Source: Theodoxus fluviatilis
Taxonomy: Eukaryota > Mollusca > Gastropoda > Cycloneritida > Neritidae
Direction of reading: 5' to 3'
DNA length: 20,000 nt
Assembly: GCA_034096865.1 (NCBI GenBank)
Contig: JAWQFJ010009494.1
Coordinates: 7,501-27,500, forward strand
In this document: in pieces, positions 9,147 to 18,359 of the stretch
How the letters are laid out: each line of letters opens with the position of its first letter
Position numbering within the stretch: the stretch's first letter is position 1
Position numbers and translations under genes: made by a program
The notes under the pieces: model-generated
What the model saw: the letters and a program-made list of their open reading frames with translations, nothing else
Databases searched by the model: none
Told to the model about the DNA's origin: nothing

Positions 9147-10208
9147 TTTACCTGAATCTGTTTTAGACGACTATGTGACTCCGCCTTCAAAAGCTTCAAA
9201 ATGGACTTTGAGCTCCGGGTAGCATAATCCTAAAATGTGTTCATCATGTTGGAAAAGAAAAACAGGAACGAAACCATGTTTTCGGGAGCCTGCGATGGAG
9301 GTGTGAGCTGTAGAGGCCAAATTAGACACAGGACACAACAGTTCCAAGTCCAATCAAGTCGAACGTTCGTGCAGTTCGCAAGAAAGTCGGAAAGGGGCGT
9401 AGCGTAAAGTTCCATATAATGTCATGATCGTTACGTGATGCTACCTTTCCTCCTACTTCGTGGCTCTCAAGACCACGCCACACGAGTCCACGAGACTTTG
9501 TGGTGCATCACGTGGCGCATCACGTGGTGTATCAGGACTTCGCCCCAGCGACTCTGTCACGAGTCGCCTAGACGGCCCTTTTCAGGGCCTCATAACAAAT
9601 CACGAAAAGATACAAGAGTCATCTTGTCCCTCTAGCACACATTTAGGCCCGACCCCGGCACTCCACTTTTTTTGTCCATTTCTTCCGACCAGCAACGTCT
9701 GCCTTGCTGAAGCTATATCGCCTCAAGTCTCTTTAGGAAACCTGGGGGGCGCCGAGTGCAGGTTTGTGAATTGTTGCCACATGGCATGCGTGTCGACAGT
9801 AAGCTCTCACATCGGATTATTCCATTTTCTCCGAGGACACATCGAAGCGGATCCGTCCCGCATGGGCGAATGCACATCAGCCATAGCGTCGTATTCCATT
9901 CAGAATGGACGCATCCCGCGGGGAAAACACTTGGGTGGAATGGAGCCGTGTGAGGGAAGGTCGGGAAGAGACAATGGTCTCGCTGCGCATTGCTCCATTC
10001 CTCGTGTGATGGGCTGCGCTGCAGGCACGTGCAGGTCCCGGATGTCGGTATCGGTAGCGCTTCCGGCGTTGTTTCTGGTGTTCCGACTGGATGGTAATGT
10101 CTCCCGAGGGGCTCTTTCTTTCTCAGCGCTGTAATGGCTTCGCTGCCTGCAGCTCGTCTGGTTCCGGTTGCATCTTTAATCTCCGGCGTCCGGAGTCCCG
10201 CGGTTTCT
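9147..10208. other. 1-kb unique stretch with a long open frame
   Basis: A plus-strand frame of 224 codons (9460-10134, first codon GTG) is open but shows no domain, signal peptide or splice context that I recognise. It may be chance in DNA of moderate GC. The paired E-boxes at 9505-9527 lie within it. No RNA gene was recognised. Confidence 0.35.
9505..9528 (+). promoter_or_regulatory. Two CACGTG E-boxes in a 12-bp tandem repeat
   Basis: GCATCACGTGGC (9505-9516) is followed immediately by GCATCACGTGGT (9517-9528) and a partial third unit, GTATCAGG. Each full unit contains a palindromic CACGTG bHLH site. The sites are therefore 12 bases apart, roughly one helical turn. This is either a small tandem duplication or a paired binding element. 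Confidence 0.35.
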
Positions 10209-10281
10209 TCAGCTTCCTTGTTCTATTGGGCTTCCTGATATTCACCTTCGTCACAGAGGCTAACCTTATTGCGTATTTTTT

Positions 10282-10346
<65 letters not shown>

Positions 10347-10430
10347 TTTGAATGGTCAGCTTCCTTGTTCTATTGGGCTTCCTGATATTCACCTTCGTCA
10401 CAGAGGCTAACCTTATTGCGTATTTATTGT

Positions 10431-10473
<43 letters not shown>

Positions 10474-10485
10474 TTTGAATGGTCA
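10209..10485 (+). repeat. Tandem duplication, 147-bp and 130-bp units
   Basis: Unit 1 (10209-10355) and unit 2 (10356-10485) each begin TCAGCTTCCTTGTTCTATTG. They continue with about 75 bases of almost identical non-repetitive sequence, then a (CT)n run, and end with CATCTTTGAATGGTCA. They differ mainly in CT-run length (about 60 versus 38 bases) and at two positions before it (TATTTTTTG/TATTTATTG and TTCTC/TTCCC). The second unit ends where the AT-rich upstream region of the retrotransposon begins, so the duplicates may be 5' monomers of the element or a local duplication at the insertion site. Confidence 0.95.
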
Positions 10486-10752
10486 TTGTCAATGATCCTT
10501 GTAAACCATTTTATAGGATCATTTATACTGAATTGTTGATATCTGGTTTAATATTAGCAAAACGTTGTTGTCTTATATACATATATTAACATTGCATTAC
10601 TATTATTAATACTGTTTGTATTTTATTCATTACTGTGTCTATTTGCCCTTCTGTATTTGTATATCGACTATCTGTTTATATCTATATATTTACTTGCATT
10701 CATTGTCATGATTATTTTCTTTATGTTTCTTGTATTTTTCCTGCCTTTCATA

Positions 10753-12653
10753 ATGCAGTCTGGTATATCACTAGGCCACCTAAACGTGTTTTATCTTCCG
10801 AACAGAGTCACAGACATACGTGCTCTTTTACACCAATATGATTGCTATGTTTTTGGTCTATCAGAAACAAGACTCAAACCCTGACACAGCAAGTAGAAAT
10901 TAATGGATATAACATCATTCGAAAAGACGCTAAAAGGGAAGGCCAAACTGGTATAGCAGTATACATGCACCATTCCATTCATGGGAATATTTCTCGCCGT
11001 ACGGATCTTGAATCTTCACAGATAGTGTTTATGTCTAGAAATGAAGCCTCCAAAAGAATCTTCAGTTCTTATCGGCTATCTCTACAGAAACCCTGCTTCC
11101 TCCTCCACATGGTGCGAAGATTTCAATGCAATGATGGATACAGTAACCCAATCCAACAAAAAATAATCCTAATGGGAATTTCAACATCGATTTGTTCAAA
11201 CCCCAGCATACATGGAAATCTACCATCTCGTTATTCGGACTCACACAAGTGGTCGACATAGCCACAAGAGTGACCCATGACTCATCTACTCTCATAGACC
11301 ATATATACACCAAGGTCATTCCACTGCCTAAATCTAAGACTGCTTCAGTACCCGATGATTTCTGTCCCATCTCAATTTTGCCTCTTATCTCCAAACCACT
11401 AGAAATACACGTTCACAAACATCTTTTCTCGTATCTTGACCAATTTGACATTATATCAATTGCAATCCGGCTTTCGCTCCCATCACTCCTGCCAAACTGC
11501 TTTATCCTTCCTGGTGAATGACTGGCTATCAGCCATAAACAACCGTGAACTGTCTGGTACCATTTTCTTGGACCTGAAAAAGGCATTTGACCTAGTTGAC
11601 TACGAAATTCTCCTTGATAAACTCTCGATGTACTTGAAAAATCTAACATCAGTCTCCTTCTTCCGATCGTACTTGACGCATAGAAGCCAATGTGTCTATG
11701 TCAACGGGTCGTATTCCTCGAGACGATTCGTAAAGTCAGGGGTTCCCCAAGGCTCAATTTTAGGTCCAATGCTCTTCAGTTTGTATATCAATGATCTGCC
11801 ATTGAGTATATAAAATGAAAGTATCAAATGCACTATGTTTGCAGATGACACCATTATCAGCGTAAGCGACAAAAGCATAAATTCCATCCAATGTACCCTG
11901 AACGTTACCCTTGATGATTTACAAAAATGGTGTTCATCAAATAGAATGGCCATAAACCCCTCAAAAACCAAGTGCATGGTCCTAATTACAAGACATAAAC
12001 GTCAACGGCAACATCTAACCATCAACCTTATGCTAGAAAATGAAATCATTGAGCAAGTTTGTGAACACAGAGTGCTAGGCATAATTGTTGATGAACAACT
12101 AACTGGGGAACAACATGTCAATTCCTTATGCAAAACTATTGCTAAGAGCATTTTCCTGCTCTCCAAACTGAAGCATTTGTCACCACCAGTGCATGCGCCA
12201 TGTTTCTTCACGCACACATAAATTCCTATTTTAATTTTGCATCTGTTGTATGGGATGGCTCTATGACAGTGCACTTGAACAAGATTAAATCACTCTACAG
12301 ACGATCTGCCAAGCTTATCATTTCCGACTCAGCATTGTCTACGGATAAAAAGATAAAAAAATATTGGCTTACTACCCTTCCAAAATCACCTCGTCCTCAA
12401 TAAATGCATCCTTATGCACAAAATTGCTCATTCACGAGCACCGAGGTATCTTACTGATCTCTTCATTCGTCCCCAAACAAGCCATTCACTATCTCGCAAT
12501 ACTTTCATTCTAACACAACCTAGAGTAGACATTTTCAAAGGCAGTATTACATAATCAGGTGTTATGATATGGAATACACTCCCATTGCACCTAGGGAACA
12601 ATACTTCCATGAAGTCTTTTAAAGAATCCATACGTGATTATCTATTCAGATGA
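10753..12653 (+). pseudogene. ORF2 of the non-LTR element: endonuclease-reverse transcriptase, broken
   Basis: The ATG at 10753 opens an APE-type endonuclease: LGHLNV at about 10771-10788 and GLSETRL with the catalytic-type Glu at 10864-10866. Further endonuclease sequence follows in shifted frames (GYNIIRKDAK, then FGLTQVVDIATRVTHDS and LIDHIYT ending about 11311). At 11312 the frame goes straight into the RT start (KVIPLPKSK, ISILPLISKPLE). RT motif A, LDLKKAFD, has Asp codons at 11571 and 11589. GVPQGS is at 11739-11756. The active-site FADD is at 11838-11849. The C-terminal part ends at TGA 12651-12653. Damage includes frameshifts near 10880, 11080-11180 (more than one), 11455, 12205 and 12345-12395, and in-frame TAA at 11811 and 12552. 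The length, 1.9 kb, is about 0.8 kb short of a typical CR1-like ORF2. The copy is inactive. Confidence 0.88.
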
Positions 12654-12888
12654 TCTCACTGCTGTCGCCTGTATATATGACACGTATTGCTTGAACTTCA
12701 AGACTCGCTGAGCTGACAGTTGTCAAAGGCATCTGCTAAAATCTTTGTCATTGTTGATCATATTCTTCATATACCTTACCAATTGTTGTACATATATTAG
12801 CTACTGTGTATTTTTTGTCTTAATTATCCATGTTTTCATTTCTTTATGAGCAAGGACAATTTGTAAGATAGACAGAAATGCCTAAAAT
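12654..12888 (+). other. 3' untranslated region of the retrotransposon
   Basis: AT-rich sequence between the ORF2 stop and the terminal stem-loop. It contains no further open frame of note. Confidence 0.7.
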
Positions 12889-13017
<129 letters not shown>

Positions 13018-13136
13018 GCTAGCTTTTTTCGTATTTCGTTCTATCTAGATCAATCTTTTTTTTCAGATAGACAACTTTTTGGACAAGTGTATTAATCTTT
13101 TATTGACCCTCAATTTTATAACAAATTTTCATATCC

Positions 13137-13184
13137 ACTCCCCCACCTCTCTCTTTCCCCACCCCCACCTCTCTCTCCCCACCC

Positions 13185-13241
<57 letters not shown>

Positions 13242-13256
13242 CCTCCCTCCCTCCCT

Positions 13257-13310
<54 letters not shown>

Positions 13311-13385
13311 CTCTCGCTCTCTCTCTCTCTTTCTGTCTCTCTCTCTTTCTGTCTCTCTTTCTTTCTATCTCTTTCTTTCTTTCTA

Positions 13386-13434
<49 letters not shown>

Positions 13435-13730
13435 CGCTCGCTCTCTCTCTCTCCCTCTCTCTTTCTCTCTCCATCCCTCTGTCTCTGCCCCCCCCCCTTC
13501 TCTCTCCCTCCCTCTGTCTCTCTCTCCCTCTGTCTTTCCCTCCCTCCCTCCCTCCCTCCCTCCCTCCCTCCCTCCCTCCCTCCCTCCCTCCCTCCCTCCC
13601 TCCCTCCCTCCCTCCCTCCCTCTCTCTCTCTCTCTCTCGCTCTCTCTCTCTCGCTCTCTCTCTCTCTTTCTCTCTCTCTCTCTTTCTGTCTCTCTTTCTC
13701 TCTTTCTTTCTATCTCTTTCTTTCTTTCTA

Positions 13731-13777
<47 letters not shown>

Positions 13778-13891
13778 CGCTCGCTCTCTCTCTCTCTCTC
13801 TCCCTCTCTCTTTCTCTCTCCATCCCTCTGTCTCTGCCCCCCCCCTTCTCTCTCCCTCCCTCTGTCTCTCTCTCCCTCTGTCTTTCCCCCC

Positions 13892-13953
<62 letters not shown>
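13137..13953 (+). repeat. 0.8-kb pyrimidine tract with a higher-order duplication
   Basis: The plus strand is almost purely C and T for over 800 bases: (CT)n, (CCCT)n at 13236-13263 and 13543-13620, TTTC/TATC variants, CGCTCGCTCGCT and C-runs. A complex landmark block appears twice: TCTATCTCTTTCTTTCTTTC at about 13364 and 13709, CCATCCCTCTGTCTCTG at 13471 and 13820, TGTCTTTCC at 13531 and 13879. Offsets of 345, 349 and 348 bases show a large tandem duplication with small indels. Open frames of 124-310 codons on both strands are (SL)n, (PS)n and (RE)n artefacts. Confidence 0.96.
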
Positions 13954-13956
<3 letters not shown>

Positions 13957-14520
13957 GCGTGTGCTCTCTTTTGCCACCGTCTGCTCCAGCTCCTCATGTT
14001 TATTTCATTAACGTCAGTGAAATTGTTGGGAAAGTTTCACGCTCTCTACGCAAAATATGTTCTCAAACGTATTAAGCTTTGTCAATTGCTGACACAGTGG
14101 CAATGTTTCAAAACCTTTCAAAGCTGACTATAATCTATCAATGCTGACACTCCACGCGTCTTTATCGACAACTAGTGCTCTGAAACTCTTGAATTTCGAC
14201 ACTTTGCACGCTCGTGTCCTTTTTCCATTCGTCCAGTTGTCATGAAGCGTTGACACATTCACGTTAATATTTCTTCCTCTGCAAGTCGGACCTCTCGCTA
14301 TCGAAAATTCAGGAGAGGTTTTTCAAGCAGATTTCTGCTCGTTTCCATTTTTCAACAGAGAGCGAAATATTTGGCGTGCGATTTCCCGCCAGAAACTGAA
14401 TTATCAGCTAGGTCGCGAAAGAACCGCCTCTCCGACGGAACGCAACCGTCTGCGGGGCACAGTCCATCAGGAATTATCACCCTTTACTTGCTCTTCAGCA
14501 GCCGGAGGCGAGAAGAATGA
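13954..14520. other. Unique stretch, no gene seen
   Basis: There is no supported exon. GCTGAC recurs three times about 31-35 bases apart (14087-14158) in loosely similar surroundings, possibly a decayed tandem repeat. An E2F-like TTTCCCGCC lies at about 14382-14390. Confidence 0.4.
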
Positions 14521-14537
14521 GGCAGGGCCGCCATCTT
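14492..14537 (-). promoter_or_regulatory. YY1-type element with ATG, possible short first exon (minus strand)
   Basis: On the minus strand AAGATGGCGGCC (14537-14526) is a perfect YY1 core and also a strong start context. From its ATG a frame of 16 codons, beginning MAALPHSSRLRLL, reaches a stop. A donor-like GCAA|GTAAAG lies right at the end of that frame. In animals this element often overlaps transcription and translation starts. No second exon was recognised at lower coordinates, so a gene is not shown. Confidence 0.25.
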
Positions 14538-16300
14538 GATAGCTCTGAATGGCCACAAGGCGATCTGTCTGTTTGCAGGTCTCCTCTGCAAGTGATGAGA
14601 GTCCTGATGGACCGATACCCTCGCTCCTCTCCAGGGTCGAGCTGGGATAGGAAGGATGGAAAGCTGGCGATTTTATGAGGCTGCCTCGCCACTGTCGGCC
14701 ATGCGAAAGACGTCATTGTCTGAATGGGATCTCTCTCGTTCATGGCTGAAAAAGACTAACAGGTTCGAAAGATGCTCAGAGAAAGACATGTACAGAAATT
14801 GATGTCAACTACAAAAGAAAATGATTAAGAGTAAGGGTGGGGGGATGCTTACAACTGTTTGAGGCATGTTTGGTATAAAGGATGTTTTCTTAATCCACCA
14901 AGCTGAAGGATACTCGTCGTTCAGTACGGCTTTTTTATTTTTAGACGATTGGGATTCAAAGCAATGGTTGCTGGGCCAGAATGGTCTTTTCCAACAGTGC
15001 TGATGCTGTGAAAACTCCCTCTGCATCTTTGACGTTTGCATGCTTTCACCTTCAGTTGGCACTGATATGCACAAGGTTTCGCCTTAACTTTTCTGTAGTT
15101 TGACGTGTTAACTTTACCCTGGGGTTTTAGAGTTGGGAACATGGGTGGTTACCTTCAGTGGCACCCACGAACTTACCTAAAAAAGACATACTTGTCATTC
15201 TGTTCCCCTTGTTTTCTTCTTCACTCTTAAAATTTCCAGGGCTGCTGGCCTTGGGAATGTGTGTACTAGTCCTTCAGTCTTACAGTGCCCCCTTTTGGCT
15301 GACTCAGGTGCATGCATTCCTTGGGACCTGTCATCTCTTGGCCTTGAAGTGCTTCTGCGTGTTGGCGTGTGTCATTCTGTGAACCCGAGTAAGTAGTGAC
15401 TCTGGCACAGTTCGCAATGAATGCGTAATAGACTTGACCCGTCGCATTACAGCATTGCGCCAAAAATAGCTCGTTCTGATAATTTTTTTCTCTCCACTTT
15501 TTACATAAATCATTCAGATGTCAAAACTAGTTTCCATTACAACACAAACATTTTATTTTATTGAATAAAAGCTTGCTTATTGCCTCAACAAGAGTAAGTT
15601 AAAAGTTTTGTGCGAAATAGTCTTAGAACTACTTTAACCGCGTATGTCAGGAAGCAGATCGGCTATCCCACAAGCCTCTCGTGTGACCTCCATTTGCATA
15701 TTTTGGACGAAAATCTTCCATCACGTGATGTCAACTGGGCTAGAGACACTGTCTCTAGTGAACTAGATTGGGCGTGTGTCGGAAGACTCCGTAGTGGATG
15801 ACGTCTTCATTTTGGGAATTCCTCCCCGTGACAAGATTTTAATGAACCTTTCCACTCAGTCTCAGTGCGTGTAATCAAGCCAACCGTGCACATCCACATT
15901 TCGAACAGGCATTTCCACTTAGACGATCGGCATTTTGCCTATTTGATTAGTAAGTTATCATGCTAAAAGATTTTATTTTCCTTCTTAACAAACTTAATGA
16001 GAGATTACATAGAAAGGGTGACAATCAAATGACGGCCAACAGACCATTACAGTTGATATCGAAATGTATACACTGCACGCAACATGAAGGGAAAAAAATA
16101 AGCCACGCACGGGTAGCTTTCGCAGGGCTTCTTCATTAGAGTTGTTTGAAATATGTCACGTGACAGAGTCTTTCGCTGTTACATCACGACCGTGCAGCAG
16201 ACGAACCTACGGTGTTTACTTCATTGATGGTGCGCCATCACATGGGGACAGACAGGAAGACGAAGTGCTAAGAGTCGTTGAACATCGCACTCAACAAACG
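14538..16300. other. 1.8-kb unique stretch, no gene recognised
   Basis: Short open frames of 60-89 codons occur on both strands without domains or splice support. Palindromic E-boxes CATCACGTGATG (15719-15730) and GTCACGTGAC (16155-16164) are present, and an octamer ATTTGCATAT lies at 15692-15701. No tRNA, rRNA or transposon motif was recognised. Confidence 0.4.
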
Positions 16301-16310
16301 CGTCATATTT

Positions 16311-16341
16311 GTTGTCGTCGTCGTCGTCGTTGCTGTTGTTG
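16311..16341 (+). repeat. Short (GTC/GTT)n trinucleotide repeat
   Basis: GTTGTCGTCG passes through CGTCGTCGTTGCTGTTGTTG, an imperfect trinucleotide run of about 30 bases. Confidence 0.85.
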
Positions 16342-16387
16342 AAATCCTTGGGCATGGGTAGATGGGAAGGTCAACAAGTTTCGTGAC

Positions 16388-16606
16388 GTAAAACGCATCA
16401 GACTTAGTGCCTGACATGGTTATTTATTTGTCTTGCTTCGAACCAAATGTCACACGTTAATCGCCCTGGTTGGCACCGTGATTCTACATCGCGGCTGGAG
16501 GTAGAAGTGAACGATTTTTGTAACTTACAAACCACATTAGACTTAGCGCCTGGTGTGGGTATCAGTCTTGTCTCTAACTAAAGCTTCACAGTCTAATTGC
16601 CCTGGA
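16388..16606 (+). repeat. Diverged direct repeat, 139-bp spacing
   Basis: Segments at about 16388-16470 and 16524-16606 align along their length. Both have a (C/T)A(T/G)ACTTAG-like start (AGACTTAG at 16400 and 16539), then GCCTG, GTCTTG, (A/T)CTAA or CGAACCAAA, TCACA, TTAAT(C/T)GCCCTGG or TAATTGCCCTGG. Identity is moderate, with small indels. This is either an old tandem duplication or two copies of a dispersed repeat. Confidence 0.6.
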
Positions 16607-17774
16607 CAAGTCGTACCAAACTGATCTTTTGAGGTCGCGGGAACTCGGTTTCAAAGATGATAAAATATTTGCCACATGTAAAAAAATCCTGTGCATACCC
16701 TCAGTGAGAGGTCTTTTGTTTCGCTTTTTAAGTTTTCGAGGAGATGCCCGATGCCACGGAATTTAATTTTCCACGTAAAGTTCAAAGAGTCAAAATTTGC
16801 TGATGCCATAAGCGATCGGAGGAGCAAACACGAAAAAAACATTCTGAGAACAGACCGGTTTTTAAAGGCTGTGCGTGATTTTAGGAGGGCTGTTCATTTT
16901 TCCGTTTGTTGTAGGAGATTTTCATATGTTTTTCGTCAAATACACAGGCAGCGTCGATCGGAAGGGCAGGTAAAAAGACGCTTCCGACCCCGTGTGAACT
17001 TGCACCGGATGTTGTATTTGTACAACCCGTGCATGCGCAAAGGGGTGCTGGGAGACAAAAGGCCCAATCCTTACCAAAAATGCTCTTTCAAAAAGTGCTG
17101 TGTGCCATCTAACCTCATTGATTTAGCCTGCCCACATGGTGAGAATTCCGGCCCGCATCGAGTCTAGATGGTTCAGTGTTCGATTCTGCGGTTGAGATGC
17201 TGCTGATATTTAATGCCGAACTAATTTATCATTAATTTTTCATATACTTTTTGCCAAAGAAAATGACATTATTGGGGACTTTTCTTTCTTCTCTAACATA
17301 AAATATGTTTTAAAAAACAAAAACAAACGAAATTAACAAACTTGGCAGAATGAGATTAGCGCTGGAATAACACGACAGGGTTCATTAGGACGAGCAAGCG
17401 TTCACACACAGAATCCCCCTGTGGGTTCGGGGTAAGAATTGACCCAACGCGTCTCCCTAGGCGATTTGTAAGAGGCGAATAACTAGGAACACAGTGACTT
17501 GATCTGCCTTTACTGTAAACTGTTCTAGTGATTTTCGTGCTTAATGACCTTATATAGCCTAAAAAGACCGATAGGCCATAAAACTCCACCCAACCCTCGC
17601 ACACAGAAAGACATACACAGGGAAATATAGAGACCCATGATAACAAGATTATTTAATCTGGTTCGGGGATAGGACTATACCTACGGCTACACAATGAGCG
17701 ACTTTTTTGGAAATTATCTCCCTTGCCGCCGCTTGGCGGCGCGTCGGCTCCAAGGGGCTTGGTTGGTACACAGT
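16607..17774. other. Unique stretch with a 158-codon open frame, no gene recognised
   Basis: A plus-strand frame (16691-17167, first codon GTG) is basic and Arg/Lys-rich and ends with a few cysteines. It has no family I recognise. One open frame of about this length is expected by chance in 20 kb of six-frame sequence. At 17714-17756 there is a GC-rich inverted repeat (see findings). Confidence 0.35.
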
Positions 17775-18192
17775 GACAAGTTCTTTCGCTTAGATTAGAC
17801 CTGAGTGTTCGAGTTTTTTTTTTTCTTGCTGTCGCTTTCAAATCTGTTCACAGTACTAGGCTGGCTGGTTTACTTAGATGTGATTTTTTTAATGCGTGCT
17901 AGCTGATATTAGGTTTAGAGCTTGAATTTTCGATATTACACAAGTTCTTTTTCGCTTACAACTCCAGTGTTCGAACCAATGAAAACCACGGAAAGAGATG
18001 GCCGTTTCGTTCCTTGCATCTCATTGGCCAGCTTGTCATGAGGTCAGCCCGTGATCACAAGCTGACCTCATGACAGTTGTAAGCGAAAAAGCGAGTTGTA
18101 AGCGTAGATGTGATTTTTTTAATGCGTGCTAACTGATATTAGATTTAGAGCTTGAATTTTCAATGATATTACGCTTACAACTCGCTTTTTCG
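17775..18192 (+). repeat. Nested inverted and direct repeat cluster, MITE-like
   Basis: A direct repeat, TAGATGTGATTTTTTTAATG onward, lies at 17875-17939 and 18105-18172 (230-base offset, about 92% identical with a 3-base indel). Three perfect inverted repeats are interleaved. 17947-17963 pairs with 18075-18091 (17 bp, CTTTTTCGCTTACAACT). 18034-18048 pairs with 18061-18075 (15 bp, 12-base spacer holding GTGATCAC). 18084-18106 pairs with 18170-18192 (23 bp). A diverged copy of the left end, ACAAGTTCTTTCGCTTA, occurs at 17777, matching ACAAGTTCTTTTTCGCTTA at about 17940. CCAATGA/TCATTGG (17977-17983 and 18021-18027) adds another stem. The pattern fits a small non-autonomous fold-back element that has been partly duplicated. 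No transposase is present. Confidence 0.8.
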
Positions 18193-18300
18193 TAAGATAC
18201 GAATAACCAGCGAAATATACTTTATTTGCTCTTATTTTAGCCAGGTCTTTTGTAGTCAGTGGCATCACATGGCCTGCAAAGGCTGGTTGGCCCGTAAAAC

Positions 18301-18359
18301 TTCATTCATGCATTCATTCGTTCGTCAGTCCATTCGTTTGTTCATTTATTCATTCGTTT
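18301..18359 (+). repeat. Degenerate (ATTC/ATTCGTTC)n repeat
   Basis: TTCATTCATGCATTCATTCG continues into CGTTCGTC, CATTCGTTTG and TTCATTTATTCATTCG. It is an imperfect tetranucleotide array of about 59 bases. Confidence 0.85.

Noticed and set aside
13079..14011. Plus-strand 310-codon and minus-strand 282-codon open frames
   Set aside because: They are pure translations of the CT/CCCT tract (Ser-Leu, Pro-Ser and Arg-Glu repeats), not genes.
14874..14925. TATAAAGG followed by TTCAGTAC as a TATA/initiator promoter
   Set aside because: The spacing to the initiator-like sequence (about 47 bases) is too long for a standard TATA promoter.
16436..16450. tRNA B-box-like sequence (minus strand GGTTCGAAGC) as a tRNA-derived SINE
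   Set aside because: No A-box at the right distance and no cloverleaf; the second copy of the direct repeat lacks it.
16691..17167. 158-codon basic open frame as a gene
   Set aside because: A frame of this length is expected about once by chance in six frames over 20 kb. There is no domain, ATG start or splice support.
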